Counted from the stretch's first letter, positions 1 to 9,158 are shown. The stretch is DNA of 64,000 nucleotides from VBWE01 sp943372645 (GCA_943372645.1 CALRZN010000005.1:1-64000), one strand, 5' to 3'. Notes: generated by a model from the sequence alone, not told the origin. A program made the numbers and translations.

Positions 1-330
1 ACAAAAGAAAGGACCAAAGAAAAAGTCAAGGCTTCTTAAAATTACGGGCAAAAGCTACGGCATGCCAGCGCAGGCCGCTGAACTCACCCCCGGGAAGTTT
101 TTGGTTTGAAATTATAACCGGGGGCTCAAACACCACCGGCCTTTACCCAGCGCGCGCCTTGTTTTGCACCGGAATTTTAAGAGGCCGAAAAAGTTCCCGG
201 TTCAAAATATTGTTTTGTTAGCTGCAAGAATAAATACAAAACAGGCAAATCTGTTTGGCTTTTTCATCTTGAGGAAAAAATATAAGGTGCATTTTTAATA
301 TGTTTCATGATCCTTTTTGTAACCAAAAAC
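1..330. other. Intergenic stretch without a recognisable gene
   Basis: I see no convincing coding sequence here on either strand. The visible structure is a weak inverted repeat of about 7 bp (CCCCCGG near 90 and CCGGGGG near 120). The stretch ends at the terminator of the minus-strand gene that follows. It may hold the end of a gene outside the window. Confidence 0.5.
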
Positions 331-360
331 AAAGGGCGAACCGTTGCCGGTCCGCCCTTT
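331..360 (-). terminator. Rho-independent terminator of the glycine-rich T9SS protein
   Basis: Two 13-base arms (aaagggcgaaccg and cggtccgcccttt) flank a 4-base loop. Read on the minus strand, the single mismatch becomes a G-U pair and the hairpin is followed by a T-rich run. It lies about 20 bases after the stop codon of the minus-strand gene at 382. Confidence 0.75.
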
Positions 361-381
361 TAAATCGTATTCCGCTGAAAA

Positions 382-1746
382 TTATTTCACCACGTTTTTG
401 GTTACTTTTCCTTTTGCACCGGTGATCTGAATTTTATAGTTTCCTTTTGCCCATTTGCTGGCATCAATGGTGGTGCGTGTTTCGCCGGTGAGTTCCGATT
501 CGAAAACACGGCTGCCGTTTGCATCAAATACCACCACAAACGAAGCGCCGAATGTAGCGGTGGTTTCAATTGTAAGTTTTTCATTTACCGGGTTCGGGTA
601 AACCGCAACCGCATTGCTGAGGTGTCCGTTTTCGGTAATGCCTACACACGGATTAACCACTACGGTTATCTGCGCGGTATTGCCGCCGCAATTGGTGTAG
701 GTAAGCACATACGTTCCTACGCCTGCCAGCGAGGGGTTGAAGGTGTTACCAAGTACGCCGGTTCCGGTCCATACGCCGCCTGCGGGTACACCGTCGGTAA
801 GGTTATATGCACCGTCAGCCGCGCAGTAGTTGGTCGGCATGCTGCTGCTGATGGAAACAGCCGGGTTGTTATAAACCAGAGTTACTTTTCCGTTTCCCGG
901 ATTAACGCCGTTTATGAAAACGATGTTGGTCATGGTTCCGGTAAAGTTGGAGCCACCGGCCCCGCCTCCTCCTCCGCCTTTATCGTTACCGCTGCAGGCA
1001 GTTGTTCCGGCCGAACCGGCACCACCGCCACCGCCGCCTACAAGTCCGCCGCCGCCACCGCCGCCGCTCGGGTCGGTGTGGTTGCTGCTACAGCAGCAGG
1101 TCTGACCCGCGCCGCCGTTACCACCCTGGAACGATGTACCGGCAGTACCATCATTGCCAAGAAATCCGGCGCAGCCAATGCCTTTTGCACCGAATGCGCT
1201 GCCAACAGCACCGAAACCGCCCCCGGCAACGCCGTTAACGGTTGGAGAATCAGTTCCGTTAACCCCGCTTCCGCCGCCGCCAAAGCCGCCTGTACCACCG
1301 GCCACGCCGGTCATGCAGCCTGTTCCGCCTCCGCCACCGCCGCCGCCTGCAAGGGCAAACATGGCCGTGGTTGAAGCATCAGAAACGCGGGTAAATCCGC
1401 CGCCACCGCCGCCGCTTCCGCCGCTCACGCCGTTGCCGCCGTTACCTCCGCCGTTTAAGCCACCCGCTGCACCTGAAGCGGCACCGCCAACTTCAATCAG
1501 CAGAATCTGGCCGGGAGTAACCGGTATATTTCCGCTTACATAAGCACCGAGTCCGGCCGCGCCACCCGCGGTTCCGTTTCCGGCCGCGCCCTGGGCACCA
1601 AAGGCTTTAATAGTAATGCTGGTAACACATGGAGGCACAAAAAAGGTGTCAACCCCGGGCGAAACAAATGTCACGGAATCGAGCTGTGCCATGGCTGAAC
1701 CGGCAATGACGCAGGTTGCAGCAAATGTCAGTATCGTTTTTTTCAT
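382..1746 (-). CDS. Glycine-rich secreted protein with T9SS type A C-terminal sorting domain
   Basis: This is a 454-residue protein. The chosen start (ATG at 1746) begins a clear signal peptide, MKKTILTFAATCVIAGSAMA; the longer reading frame upstream lacks one. Residues about 20-290 form a glycine-rich domain with many runs of 4 to 8 Gly, resembling the glycine-rich fold of ALK/LTK-type receptors and related bacterial surface proteins. A short Ig-like segment follows. The last 75 residues or so are a T9SS type A sorting domain (AVYPNPVNEKLTIE, then GNYKIQITGAKGKVTKNVVK), so the product should cross the outer membrane through T9SS and be surface-attached or released. The gene stands alone with its own terminator. 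Its ligand or role is unknown. Confidence 0.85.
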   Translation of the reverse strand: MKKTILTFAATCVIAGSAMAQLDSVTFVSPGVDTFFVPPCVTSITIKAFGAQGAAGNGTAGGAAGLGAYVSGNIPVTPGQILLIEVGGAASGAAGGLNGGGNGGNGVSGGSGGGGGGFTRVSDASTTAMFALAGGGGGGGGTGCMTGVAGGTGGFGGGGSGVNGTDSPTVNGVAGGGFGAVGSAFGAKGIGCAGFLGNDGTAGTSFQGGNGGAGQTCCCSSNHTDPSGGGGGGGLVGGGGGGAGSAGTTACSGNDKGGGGGGAGGSNFTGTMTNIVFINGVNPGNGKVTLVYNNPAVSISSSMPTNYCAADGAYNLTDGVPAGGVWTGTGVLGNTFNPSLAGVGTYVLTYTNCGGNTAQITVVVNPCVGITENGHLSNAVAVYPNPVNEKLTIETTATFGASFVVVFDANGSRVFESELTGETRTTIDASKWAKGNYKIQITGAKGKVTKNVVK

Positions 1747-1880
1747 TTTTGTGTTGGTTTGATAGGTCGTGCAAAAGTATACAATTGCCACCTCCTGCCC
1801 GAATTTTGCGGCCTAATCTCCATCAGTTTTGGTGTTTTTGCAGCTTTATGCCCCCTATTTTTCCAGTACAAAACCTTTCG

Positions 1881-1888
1881 TAACTTTG
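1881..1888 (+). promoter_or_regulatory. Bacteroidota -7 promoter box of pdhA
   Basis: TAACTTTG matches TAnnTTTG exactly. It places transcription start near 1893, about 20 bases before the GTG chosen for pdhA and downstream of the earlier in-frame start. I see no good -33 element. Confidence 0.5.
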
Positions 1889-1912
1889 CCGGTTCACACT
1901 AATACGCATTCC

Positions 1913-2938
1913 GTGGCTACAAAAACGCAGAAAAGTTCCGCGAAGGAAAAAACCGGTTTCAGCAAAGAAACCTACATGCAATGGTATGAGAGCATGCTGC
2001 TCATGCGCCGTTTTGAAGAAAAATGTGCCGAGCTGTATATCCAGCAGAAAATTCGTGGCTTCTGTCACTTATATATCGGGCAGGAAGCACTCGTTGCCGG
2101 GGCCGAATCGGCTACACGCAAAAACGACCGTGTGATTACCGCTTACCGCGATCACGCACACCCGATCGGGCGTGGACTCGATCCGAAATACATCATGGCC
2201 GAACTGCTTGCCAAAATCACCGGCTGCTCCAAAGGCAAAGGGGGGTCCATGCACCTGTTTTCGAAAGAACACAGTTTCTTCGGCGGGCACGGTATTGTGG
2301 GCGGACAGGTTCCGCTGGGCGCTGGCCTTGCGTTTGCCGACCAGTATAACGGCAACGACAATGTAACGCTGTGTTACATGGGCGACGGTGCGGTGCGCCA
2401 GGGTGCATTGCACGAAGCATTTAACATGGCCATGCTGTGGAAACTGCCGGTGATCTTTATCATCGAGAATAACAATTACGCCATGGGTACTTCGGTTGAA
2501 CGTACCAGCAACGTACACGATCTTTATAAACTGGGTCTTTCATACGACATGCCATCGGTACAGGCCGACGGGATGCGCTGCGAAGCGGTTCACGAAGCCA
2601 TTGCCGAAGCCGTTGAACGCGGACGCAAAGGCGAAGGCCCCACGCTTATTGAAATGAAAACGTACCGTTACCGCGGCCACTCCATGAGCGACCCGGCAAA
2701 ATACCGCAGCAAGGAAGAAGTGGAAGAATACAAGAGCCAGGATCCGATTGAACAGGTGCTGCGCACGCTGCGCGAAAACGGCTGGATTGACGACAAAGGT
2801 GTGGAAGCCATGGAAGCAAAAATTGCTGCCATTGTTGATGAGTCGGTGAAGTTTGCCGAAGAGTCGCCCTTCCCCGAGCCGGAAGAACTGTACAAAGACG
2901 TGTACGCCGAAGCCAACTATCCGTATATCCAGGAATAA
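1913..2938 (+). CDS. pdhA: Pyruvate dehydrogenase E1 component, alpha subunit
   Basis: This is the thiamine-diphosphate-dependent alpha subunit of the E1 heterotetramer that decarboxylates pyruvate and passes the acetyl group to E2. With the GTG start it has 341 residues, normal for the family. The N-terminus (VATKTQKSSAKEKTGFSKET) resembles other Bacteroidota PdhA starts, and a -7 box lies downstream of the earlier in-frame codon. Visible motifs are MRRFEEKCAELY, GFCHLYIGQEA, the GDG of the diphosphate site (residues 157-159) and the downstream ENNNYAMGT. The E2 gene follows after 24 bases, so the two are probably one operon. The E1 beta gene is not next to it and must lie elsewhere. Confidence 0.93.
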   Translation: MATKTQKSSAKEKTGFSKETYMQWYESMLLMRRFEEKCAELYIQQKIRGFCHLYIGQEALVAGAESATRKNDRVITAYRDHAHPIGRGLDPKYIMAELLAKITGCSKGKGGSMHLFSKEHSFFGGHGIVGGQVPLGAGLAFADQYNGNDNVTLCYMGDGAVRQGALHEAFNMAMLWKLPVIFIIENNNYAMGTSVERTSNVHDLYKLGLSYDMPSVQADGMRCEAVHEAIAEAVERGRKGEGPTLIEMKTYRYRGHSMSDPAKYRSKEEVEEYKSQDPIEQVLRTLRENGWIDDKGVEAMEAKIAAIVDESVKFAEESPFPEPEELYKDVYAEANYPYIQE

Positions 2939-2962
2939 CCAAAGCATTAAACCAAGCAACGT

Positions 2963-4246
2963 ATGGCAGTAATTGTCAAAATGCCCAAACTGAGTGATAC
3001 CATGACCGATGGCGTGGTAGCCGTTTGGAATAAAAAAGTGGGCGACACCGTGAAAAAAGGCGAGATCCTCGCTGAAATCGAATCGGACAAAGCCACCATG
3101 GAATTTGAGTCGTTCAACAACGGTGTGATGCTTTATATCGGTGTGGAAAAAGGACAGTCGGCCCCGGTTGACAGCATCCTCTGCATCATCGGTGAAGCCG
3201 GCGAAGATGTGAGTGCACTCATCGCTGCAAACGCTGCGCCTGCGAAAACTGAAACTGCGAAAGCGGAAGTGGTTGCGGAGAAAAAAGCGGAGCCAATTGT
3301 TGTTGCCAAAACAGAAAACGTAAACGTTGCGCCGGCCGTACAGAAAGCTGTTGCGGTGGCCGAAACCGTTTCCACCAATGGCGACAGCCGCCTGAAAGCG
3401 TCACCGCTTGCGAAAAAATTAGCCGAAGAAAAAGGCATTGACATCGGCCTTGTAAAAGGCAGCGGCGAATACGGCCGCATTGTGAAACGCGACATCGAAG
3501 GATTTCATCCGGGCCTCGCGCCGAACATGCAGACGTACAGCGGCAGCACCGCAGGCGTCGGCCAGGAAAGCTTTACCGAAGAATCCGTTTCGCAGATGCG
3601 TAAAACCATCGCGCGCCGCCTTTCGGAAAGCAAACACACCGCGCCGCATTTTTACATCACCATGGAAATTGCGATGGACGAAGCCTTCCGCGCACGCGAA
3701 GCCATTAATGCTGTGTCGCCGGTAAAAGTATCGTTCAACGACCTCGTGATCCGCGCCACAGCCGCCGCGCTGCGCCGCCACCCGAAAGTAAACTCGTCGT
3801 GGCTCGGCGATAAAATCCGTTACAACAACCACATCCACATCGGCATGGCGGTTGCGGTAGAAGACGGCCTGCTGGTTCCGGTAATCCGCTTTGCAGATAA
3901 CAAATCGCTTTCGCAGATTGCGGCTGAAACTAAAGACCTCGGCACCAAAGCGAAAAACAAAAAATTACAACCGGCCGACTGGGAAGGCAACACGTTTACC
4001 ATTTCCAACCTCGGTATGTTTGGCGTAGAAGATTTCACCGCTATCATCAATCCGCCCGATGCCTGTATTCTTGCCGTAGGCGGAATAAAAGACACACCGG
4101 TGGTGCGCAACGGACAGGTTGTTCCGGGCAAGGTGATGAAAGTTACGTTGTCAAGCGATCACCGTGTGGTGGATGGCGCGCTGGGTGCCGCGTTTTTGCA
4201 GACGCTGAAGGCGCTGCTGGAGAACCCGGTTACGATTTTGGTGTAA
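2963..4246 (+). CDS. pdhC: Pyruvate dehydrogenase complex E2 (dihydrolipoamide acetyltransferase)
   Basis: This is the core acetyltransferase of the pyruvate dehydrogenase complex, 427 residues. A lipoyl domain covers residues 1-80 with the lipoylated lysine at K43 in IESDKATME. An Ala/Glu/Lys-rich linker runs to about 135. A peripheral-subunit-binding domain follows (about 140-180, SPLAKKLAEEKGIDIG and GRIVKRDIE). The catalytic acetyltransferase domain runs from about 205 to the end, with the active-site signature DHRVVDG (His400, Asp404). There is one lipoyl domain, fewer than in some proteobacterial E2s. It is co-transcribed with pdhA and followed by a strong terminator. Confidence 0.93.
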   Translation: MAVIVKMPKLSDTMTDGVVAVWNKKVGDTVKKGEILAEIESDKATMEFESFNNGVMLYIGVEKGQSAPVDSILCIIGEAGEDVSALIAANAAPAKTETAKAEVVAEKKAEPIVVAKTENVNVAPAVQKAVAVAETVSTNGDSRLKASPLAKKLAEEKGIDIGLVKGSGEYGRIVKRDIEGFHPGLAPNMQTYSGSTAGVGQESFTEESVSQMRKTIARRLSESKHTAPHFYITMEIAMDEAFRAREAINAVSPVKVSFNDLVIRATAAALRRHPKVNSSWLGDKIRYNNHIHIGMAVAVEDGLLVPVIRFADNKSLSQIAAETKDLGTKAKNKKLQPADWEGNTFTISNLGMFGVEDFTAIINPPDACILAVGGIKDTPVVRNGQVVPGKVMKVTLSSDHRVVDGALGAAFLQTLKALLENPVTILV

Positions 4247-4266
4247 CAGAGCTGACTACTTTATAC

Positions 4267-4299
4267 AAGCCGCATCCGTTTTGGGTGCGGCTTTTTTTT
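4267..4299 (+). terminator. Rho-independent terminator after pdhA-pdhC
   Basis: The stem aagccgcatcc/gggtgcggctt is 11 bp with one G-U pair. It has a short loop and is followed directly by eight T residues, 20 bases after the E2 stop. Confidence 0.85.
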
Positions 4300-4472
4300 G
4301 TGCGGATATGCGACTGGTTTCTTGCTTATTAATAGCAACGCGAAGTGTTATTTATTTGGTAGATTGTTTGTAATTTGTCGCATCAATAATCTTGTACTCC
4401 ACCCTGCGCCAAAACGGTTTTATGCATAAACTCATCCGCAATCCCCGTAAAATCGTTTTCAAAAACTATCCA

Positions 4473-6716
4473 ATGGTTAAGCTGTTCTGTTTTGTATCAT
4501 TCCTCTTAATACCGGTTCTCGGCTTTGGTCAAAAAGAAAAAGTAGATTCGCTTAACCGGAAGCTGAATGGCGAAAACGATAAATTCAGGAAAGTCGATAT
4601 CTTAATTAAACTCTGCGAATACTGCGAGATCAGTGATAATCTGAAATACGGCAACCAGGCACTTGACTTAATTACGGAGCTGAAAAAAAGCACCCGGGAT
4701 ACGGCAATACTTGAACGCCTTCTTGGTAACGAGGCAGCCGCATACAGCTTCATTGGCGCATATTATGGGAATAACAACTTCTACAATAAAAACAAATTGC
4801 AGGACCCGGAGAAAGCTGTGTTTTATTACAATAAATCAGTCAGTATATACAAACAGTTAAAGCACTGGGATAAATTAAAAGAATTAAACGATTACCTCGA
4901 AGGGCAGTATTTGCGTGAAGGGAATATGTATATGATACTGCAGGTTTTCAAAGACGCCGTAAGTTTTGGAAAAGCAAACAACAATAATCTCTTTGTGGCA
5001 AAATATATTTATCAGACTGCGCGGTTTTATGCCCGTATCGGCGATTCGCTGAATGCGATGAAGTATGCAGAAGAAGGAATTGAATTAGAGCGAAAAATAA
5101 ACGACCCGGAGCGGCTTGCAAGGGGATATGAATTGGGCGGAGATTTATATTTTAACATCAGAAATTATCCCCAAGCCATTGATTTCTATAATAAAGCCCT
5201 GGCTGCGTATGATCAAAAGCAGAACACCCGTCAAAAAGCATTTGTTTATTTCGGTTTGGGAAACACGTATGCGGCTTTAAAAAACTATACACGTGCAGAT
5301 GAGAATTTGAAACGGGCATTGTCTTATACGGACAGTGTGGGCGGCAAGAATGCTTTTTTTATTGAGATCAATATTGAACTGGGCCGTCTTGAATACAAGT
5401 TTGGTAACTATGAAAAAGCGCAGTGGTATCATCGGTTTACACTGGATAAAAGTGAGCAGACGGGTTTTCCCGGCGGCATAGCCATTTCAAGCCACGAGCT
5501 CGCAAAAGACCTTTTGCAGTTGAACAAATTGCAGGAAGCTAAAAAACATGCTGATCGGGCGCTGACCTTAAAGAAGCAGATTGCAGGGGTGGAACAGGTT
5601 ATGAAAACAGAGCAATTGTGTTTTAAAATTGATTCCGCTCTTGGTGATTTTAATACCGCTTTATCACATTACATGGCATATACCCAGCTCCAGGGTAAAT
5701 TAAACATAGAGGAGGTAAAGAAGTCAACACTAAAAGATGATCTGCAAAACAGGTTTGAGCAGGAAAAAGAAAAGCAAATTATTTTGCAACAAAAGAAAGA
5801 TGAAGAAGCCGCCATGCAGTTAAAACAGCAAAAATATTTACGCAACAGTTTCATAGCAGGCTTTTTATTGTTAGGAATCATCGCCTTGTTTATTTTCAGA
5901 AACTATGTAGCAAAGAAAAAATTGGCCAATGAAATAGCCGCACAAAAACAACTGATAGAAGAAAAACAACACGAAATTATAGACAGCATAACCTATGCAA
6001 AAAGGCTGCAGGACGCTATTTTGCCGCCCCGGGAATTTGTTGATAAAAGCCTGCTGCAGAATTTTATTTATTATAAACCCAAGGCCATTGTTGCCGGAGA
6101 CTTTTACTGGGCTGAACAGGTGAATCATTTGTTTTTTATAGCTGCGGCTGACAGCACCGGGCATGGCGTGCCTGGCGCAATGGTATCACTGGTGTGTTCA
6201 AATGCCCTGAACCGCTCTGTTAAAGAATTCAATTTAACAGATACCGGTAAAATACTTGACAAAACAAGAGCACTGGTAATTGAAACATTTGAAAAAAGTG
6301 AAAGCGAAGTGAAAGACGGAATGGATATTTCTCTTTTGTGCATTGACACAGCAAACAAAAACATATCCTGGAGTGGAGCAAATAATCCGCTATGGTATAT
6401 TGAAGACGGGGAGCTTAAAGCAATCAAGGCCGACAAACAGCCGATCGGGAAAACATACGATCCAAAACCATTCACGACACATCAGGTCGTATATAAACCG
6501 GGTGCCGTATTTTACCTGTTCACCGACGGATTTGCGGATCAGTTCGGAGGACCGAACGGAAAAAAATTCAAATACAAACAATTTGGAGACTTACTGCTGA
6601 AGCATAGTAATTTACCTCTGAAGCATCAGGCGGAACGTATTGACAACGCATTTTCGGAATGGAAAGGCGACCTGGAGCAAGTGGACGACGTTTGTGTTAT
6701 TGGAATTAAACTTTAA
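4473..6716 (+). CDS. TPR-containing SpoIIE-type PP2C phosphatase, membrane anchored
   Basis: This is a 747-residue signalling protein. The ATG at 4473 begins a signal peptide (MVKLFCFVSFLLIPVLGFGQ); an upstream TTG start in the same frame lacks one. Tetratricopeptide repeats fill residues about 60-420. A Lys/Gln/Glu-rich coiled coil leads to a membrane segment near residues 457-478 (FIAGFLLLGIIALFIF), then a second coiled coil. A SpoIIE/PP2C serine phosphatase domain runs from about 520 to the end. Its metal-binding aspartates are visible in GDFYW (D543), ADSTGHGVPGA (D560) and FTDGFAD (D685). The layout predicts periplasmic TPRs sensing a signal and a cytoplasmic phosphatase acting on a phosphoprotein such as an anti-sigma antagonist. 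No partner is encoded next to it. Confidence 0.85.
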   Translation: MVKLFCFVSFLLIPVLGFGQKEKVDSLNRKLNGENDKFRKVDILIKLCEYCEISDNLKYGNQALDLITELKKSTRDTAILERLLGNEAAAYSFIGAYYGNNNFYNKNKLQDPEKAVFYYNKSVSIYKQLKHWDKLKELNDYLEGQYLREGNMYMILQVFKDAVSFGKANNNNLFVAKYIYQTARFYARIGDSLNAMKYAEEGIELERKINDPERLARGYELGGDLYFNIRNYPQAIDFYNKALAAYDQKQNTRQKAFVYFGLGNTYAALKNYTRADENLKRALSYTDSVGGKNAFFIEINIELGRLEYKFGNYEKAQWYHRFTLDKSEQTGFPGGIAISSHELAKDLLQLNKLQEAKKHADRALTLKKQIAGVEQVMKTEQLCFKIDSALGDFNTALSHYMAYTQLQGKLNIEEVKKSTLKDDLQNRFEQEKEKQIILQQKKDEEAAMQLKQQKYLRNSFIAGFLLLGIIALFIFRNYVAKKKLANEIAAQKQLIEEKQHEIIDSITYAKRLQDAILPPREFVDKSLLQNFIYYKPKAIVAGDFYWAEQVNHLFFIAAADSTGHGVPGAMVSLVCSNALNRSVKEFNLTDTGKILDKTRALVIETFEKSESEVKDGMDISLLCIDTANKNISWSGANNPLWYIEDGELKAIKADKQPIGKTYDPKPFTTHQVVYKPGAVFYLFTDGFADQFGGPNGKKFKYKQFGDLLLKHSNLPLKHQAERIDNAFSEWKGDLEQVDDVCVIGIKL

Positions 6717-6750
6717 CCAGGCTGTTGTCTTGTCCGAACGGAGTAAACGT

Positions 6751-6984
6751 TCAAACCACCGCCTCCTTATTATACCGCAACTTATATTCAACCGGCGACA
6801 TCCCCGTAAACCGCCGGAATACTTCGCGGAAGGCTTTGTTGTCGGAGTAGCCGACTTCGTACATGACTTCGCTGATGGTTTTTCGGCTGTTCTCAAATGC
6901 TTTTTTGGCTGATTCTACTTTTACGCGTTGCAGGTATTTTGCCGAAACCACCATCGCAATGCCCAGATTATTCCGGATATATTA
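6751..6984 (-). pseudogene. Remnant of an AraC/GlxA-type regulator (C-terminal helix-turn-helix only)
   Basis: The translated sequence (YLQRVKVESAKKAFENSRKT, then EVMYEVGYSDNKAFREVF and GMSPVEYK) is the second half of an AraC-family DNA-binding domain as found at the end of GlxA-type regulators. The frame has an ATG at 6954. Upstream of it only about ten more codons are open before a TAA near 6985, so the first helix-turn-helix and the whole N-terminal sensor domain are missing. A family member should be about 300 residues or more. I read this as a decayed fragment; a 67-residue standalone protein is less likely. Confidence 0.6.
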
Positions 6985-6989
6985 TTCGG

Positions 6990-7018
6990 CCGCATTCGGA
7001 AACCGGGTGCGGTTTTTT
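6990..7018 (+). terminator. Terminator-like hairpin
   Basis: ccgcattcgg and ccgggtgcgg pair over 10 bp with two G-U pairs and an AAA loop, followed by six T residues. It lies downstream of the plus-strand phosphatase gene but about 270 bases past its stop, so the transcript it serves is unclear. Confidence 0.5.
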
Positions 7019-7020
7019 GT

Positions 7021-7079
7021 GTTACCGTTTTTTCATTCGCAGCCGGTTAAAAAACAAATGCGAATGAAAAACGGGTAAC
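7021..7079. repeat. 21-bp imperfect inverted repeat
   Basis: The arms at 7021-7041 and 7059-7079 pair with two mismatches around a 17-base loop. It abuts the preceding terminator-like hairpin and lies in a 400-base non-coding gap between the AraC remnant and the PEGA-domain gene. No transposase is nearby. Confidence 0.7.
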
Positions 7080-7388
7080 CGCCTTGTTTTTGTTACACCC
7101 GCTTCCATCACGCTTACCGTGCATGAACTGGCAACCCAACTAAAAGTTTTGTACCTTCACTCCATACTTTGTAGTTATACACAGTTGCGTGTTCCACACT
7201 CCAGCTGCTGGTAGTTGCAAACTGTTAGTGGCAGTATCCGGGGCGAACGTTCGCACGGATAAGCTGATCGCAAACGATTGCAACATGAAACGATAATCCC
7301 ATTACATAAGCGAGGCAACCGGCAAGGAAACAGAACACCTGCCCAAAAAAATATATACACTGCAATCCAATACCTAAAAAAGTAAAAT
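7080..7388. other. Intergenic stretch without a recognisable gene
   Basis: Nothing on either strand resembles a protein family. The stretch should contain the leader and promoter of the gene starting at 7389, but I do not see a clear TAnnTTTG box near that start. Confidence 0.4.
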
Positions 7389-8489
7389 ATGAATAAGAGC
7401 ATCCTTTGTTTCCTTTTTGTGCTGGCGTCAAATCTTGTTTTTGGCCAGGGAACATACATACAGGTAGAAGGAGATGCCGACCTGTCTGTCTATTTGAATA
7501 ATCAGTTAAGGGGGAAAACCACCGCTGAATTAAACGGGTTAATTATTGAAAATGTAACGCCGGGCAAAAACCTGATAAAAATTGAAAAAGAGGGTTTTAC
7601 CCCTTACGAAGAATACATTACTGTAAAACCGGGCGAGGTGTTTGCCTATAAAGTCAAACCATTTACGAAGCACCTCGTTAATATTTCGGAACAGGGCAAT
7701 ACCGGTGAAACGGATAAAAAAGCAAAAGTAGAAACGGGAAAACTCGTTGTCCAGTCGGTGCCGATCGGGATTAAAATAACCATTCCGGATATTGAAGGAG
7801 TTACCAACATGCCAAAAACAAAGGACAAATGGTCGGCCGACAATATCCCGGCCGGCACTTACAACATTACATTTACCTTTAATGAAAAGGTCATTAATAA
7901 AACGATAGAAGTACATGGCAACGACACCACGCGTGTTTTTGTAAATATGCTGAGTGGTGATTTTAATTCAAGAAGTGCAAAATCGGAAAAGCAGGAAAAG
8001 GAAAAATTAAAAATTACCAAAGATCTGACACTGATCAAATACATCAATGATCTCGCAACTACGTATCAATTCAAACCACGATTAAGCGAGAATGAATTCC
8101 GGCTTTATAACACAGCGACCGATAAGTTAATGACCACCAGGAATATGATGGAGCACAATTACAGCGGTGACAAGACCATTTATTTTATCAGGCACGACAA
8201 GGTAAAAAACGGCCCCAGCAGAATAGAGTTTAACAGGGCAGGGGAAGCGATATTTTATACGTATACGATTATTTCTAAAAATGGGAGCACCTATACGGAA
8301 CGGATAGATGCCTACAATAAGGCAGTCGCTGAAATCGAGGCATTGTTCCCGAAAGAACTGATAAAAAAATCGGGTACTTCGATAAGCGCCAAATCATATT
8401 CAGGAAATATAGAGTTGAGTTTCTCGGTGTGGGATATTATAAACGGTGCCAATACCGGCAGCTATGATATTTCATTTAAGGTTATTTGA
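7389..8489 (+). CDS. Secreted protein with PEGA-like domains
   Basis: This is a 366-residue protein with a signal peptide (MNKSILCFLFVLASNLVFGQ). Residues about 22-95 look like a PEGA domain: a short beta-rich surface module with VYLNNQLRGKT, LIKIEKEGF and ITVKPGE. A second, weaker PEGA-like unit covers about 115-190 (IPAGTYNITFTFNEK). The remaining 170 residues match nothing I recognise. PEGA modules occur in cell-surface and envelope proteins, so an envelope location is likely. The function is unknown. It is not obviously co-transcribed with the following gene. Confidence 0.65.
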   Translation: MNKSILCFLFVLASNLVFGQGTYIQVEGDADLSVYLNNQLRGKTTAELNGLIIENVTPGKNLIKIEKEGFTPYEEYITVKPGEVFAYKVKPFTKHLVNISEQGNTGETDKKAKVETGKLVVQSVPIGIKITIPDIEGVTNMPKTKDKWSADNIPAGTYNITFTFNEKVINKTIEVHGNDTTRVFVNMLSGDFNSRSAKSEKQEKEKLKITKDLTLIKYINDLATTYQFKPRLSENEFRLYNTATDKLMTTRNMMEHNYSGDKTIYFIRHDKVKNGPSRIEFNRAGEAIFYTYTIISKNGSTYTERIDAYNKAVAEIEALFPKELIKKSGTSISAKSYSGNIELSFSVWDIINGANTGSYDISFKVI

Positions 8490-8597
8490 TGATCACGATC
8501 TGCTGAGCCCTTTGATTTTCTTAAACGGCGTGCGGTTTTTTTGCTGTACTATTGTTTTGTAAATTGGTATGGCCATAAGCAAGCCTGTAGTAAAAGC

Positions 8598-9158
8598 ATG
8601 AGGGAGTTACGTAAAATAAATATACAAGCCAGTATCAGCAAAAAGAGGCTAACTTATAATGAAAGCTGGTTGAATATTTTCGCCCGGGTTACAACATTGC
8701 TCCTGTTTGTGCCATGCATTCTATATCCCGTTATAATGATGGCAACTTTGCAATTTACAAACGCCAATGAATTATTTTTTCTTTACCTGGTTTTCCCGGT
8801 TTCCATCCTGATCGGCATTTATGGCATTTTTCGCGGGCTGACTGAGAAACGGCTGATAAAAATTGAAACAAGCCATGGCAAGGAAACGATAACGGAAGCA
8901 ATTCTCACCCTTGCGAAAGAAAATCAACTCGAAATATTTCGTAAGTCCGCCAACTGCATAATCCTGAACAGTTCCGATCCCCTGAGTTTCAGCGAGGACC
9001 GTAAAAAGGCAAGAATGTTTTTCATCGGCGATGGGATGTTGTTATTTACGGTTATGCGGTTTGGATACAAAGCCAACTATCCTGTTTTTTTCACGCACCT
9101 GTTTATAAAACGCGACTTATCGAAATTATTGCGAAAAGGGGGAGTAAATCTGACCTGA
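8598..9158 (+). CDS. Hypothetical membrane protein with two transmembrane helices
   Basis: This is a 186-residue protein. I chose the ATG at 8598 because the longer frame starts at a TTG with no supporting signal. Two adjacent hydrophobic helices cover residues about 29-75 (VTTLLLFVPCILYPVIMMAT, then FFLYLVFPVSILIGIYGIF). The rest is a basic, mixed cytoplasmic domain. It resembles no family known to me. Confidence 0.55.
   Translation: MRELRKINIQASISKKRLTYNESWLNIFARVTTLLLFVPCILYPVIMMATLQFTNANELFFLYLVFPVSILIGIYGIFRGLTEKRLIKIETSHGKETITEAILTLAKENQLEIFRKSANCIILNSSDPLSFSEDRKKARMFFIGDGMLLFTVMRFGYKANYPVFFTHLFIKRDLSKLLRKGGVNLT

Noticed and set aside
622..1543. Several plus-strand open frames opposite the glycine-rich gene
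   Set aside because: They translate the complement of CCGCCGCC-rich DNA into Pro/Ala/Arg-rich text. The minus-strand frame has a signal peptide and a sorting domain, so these are shadows.
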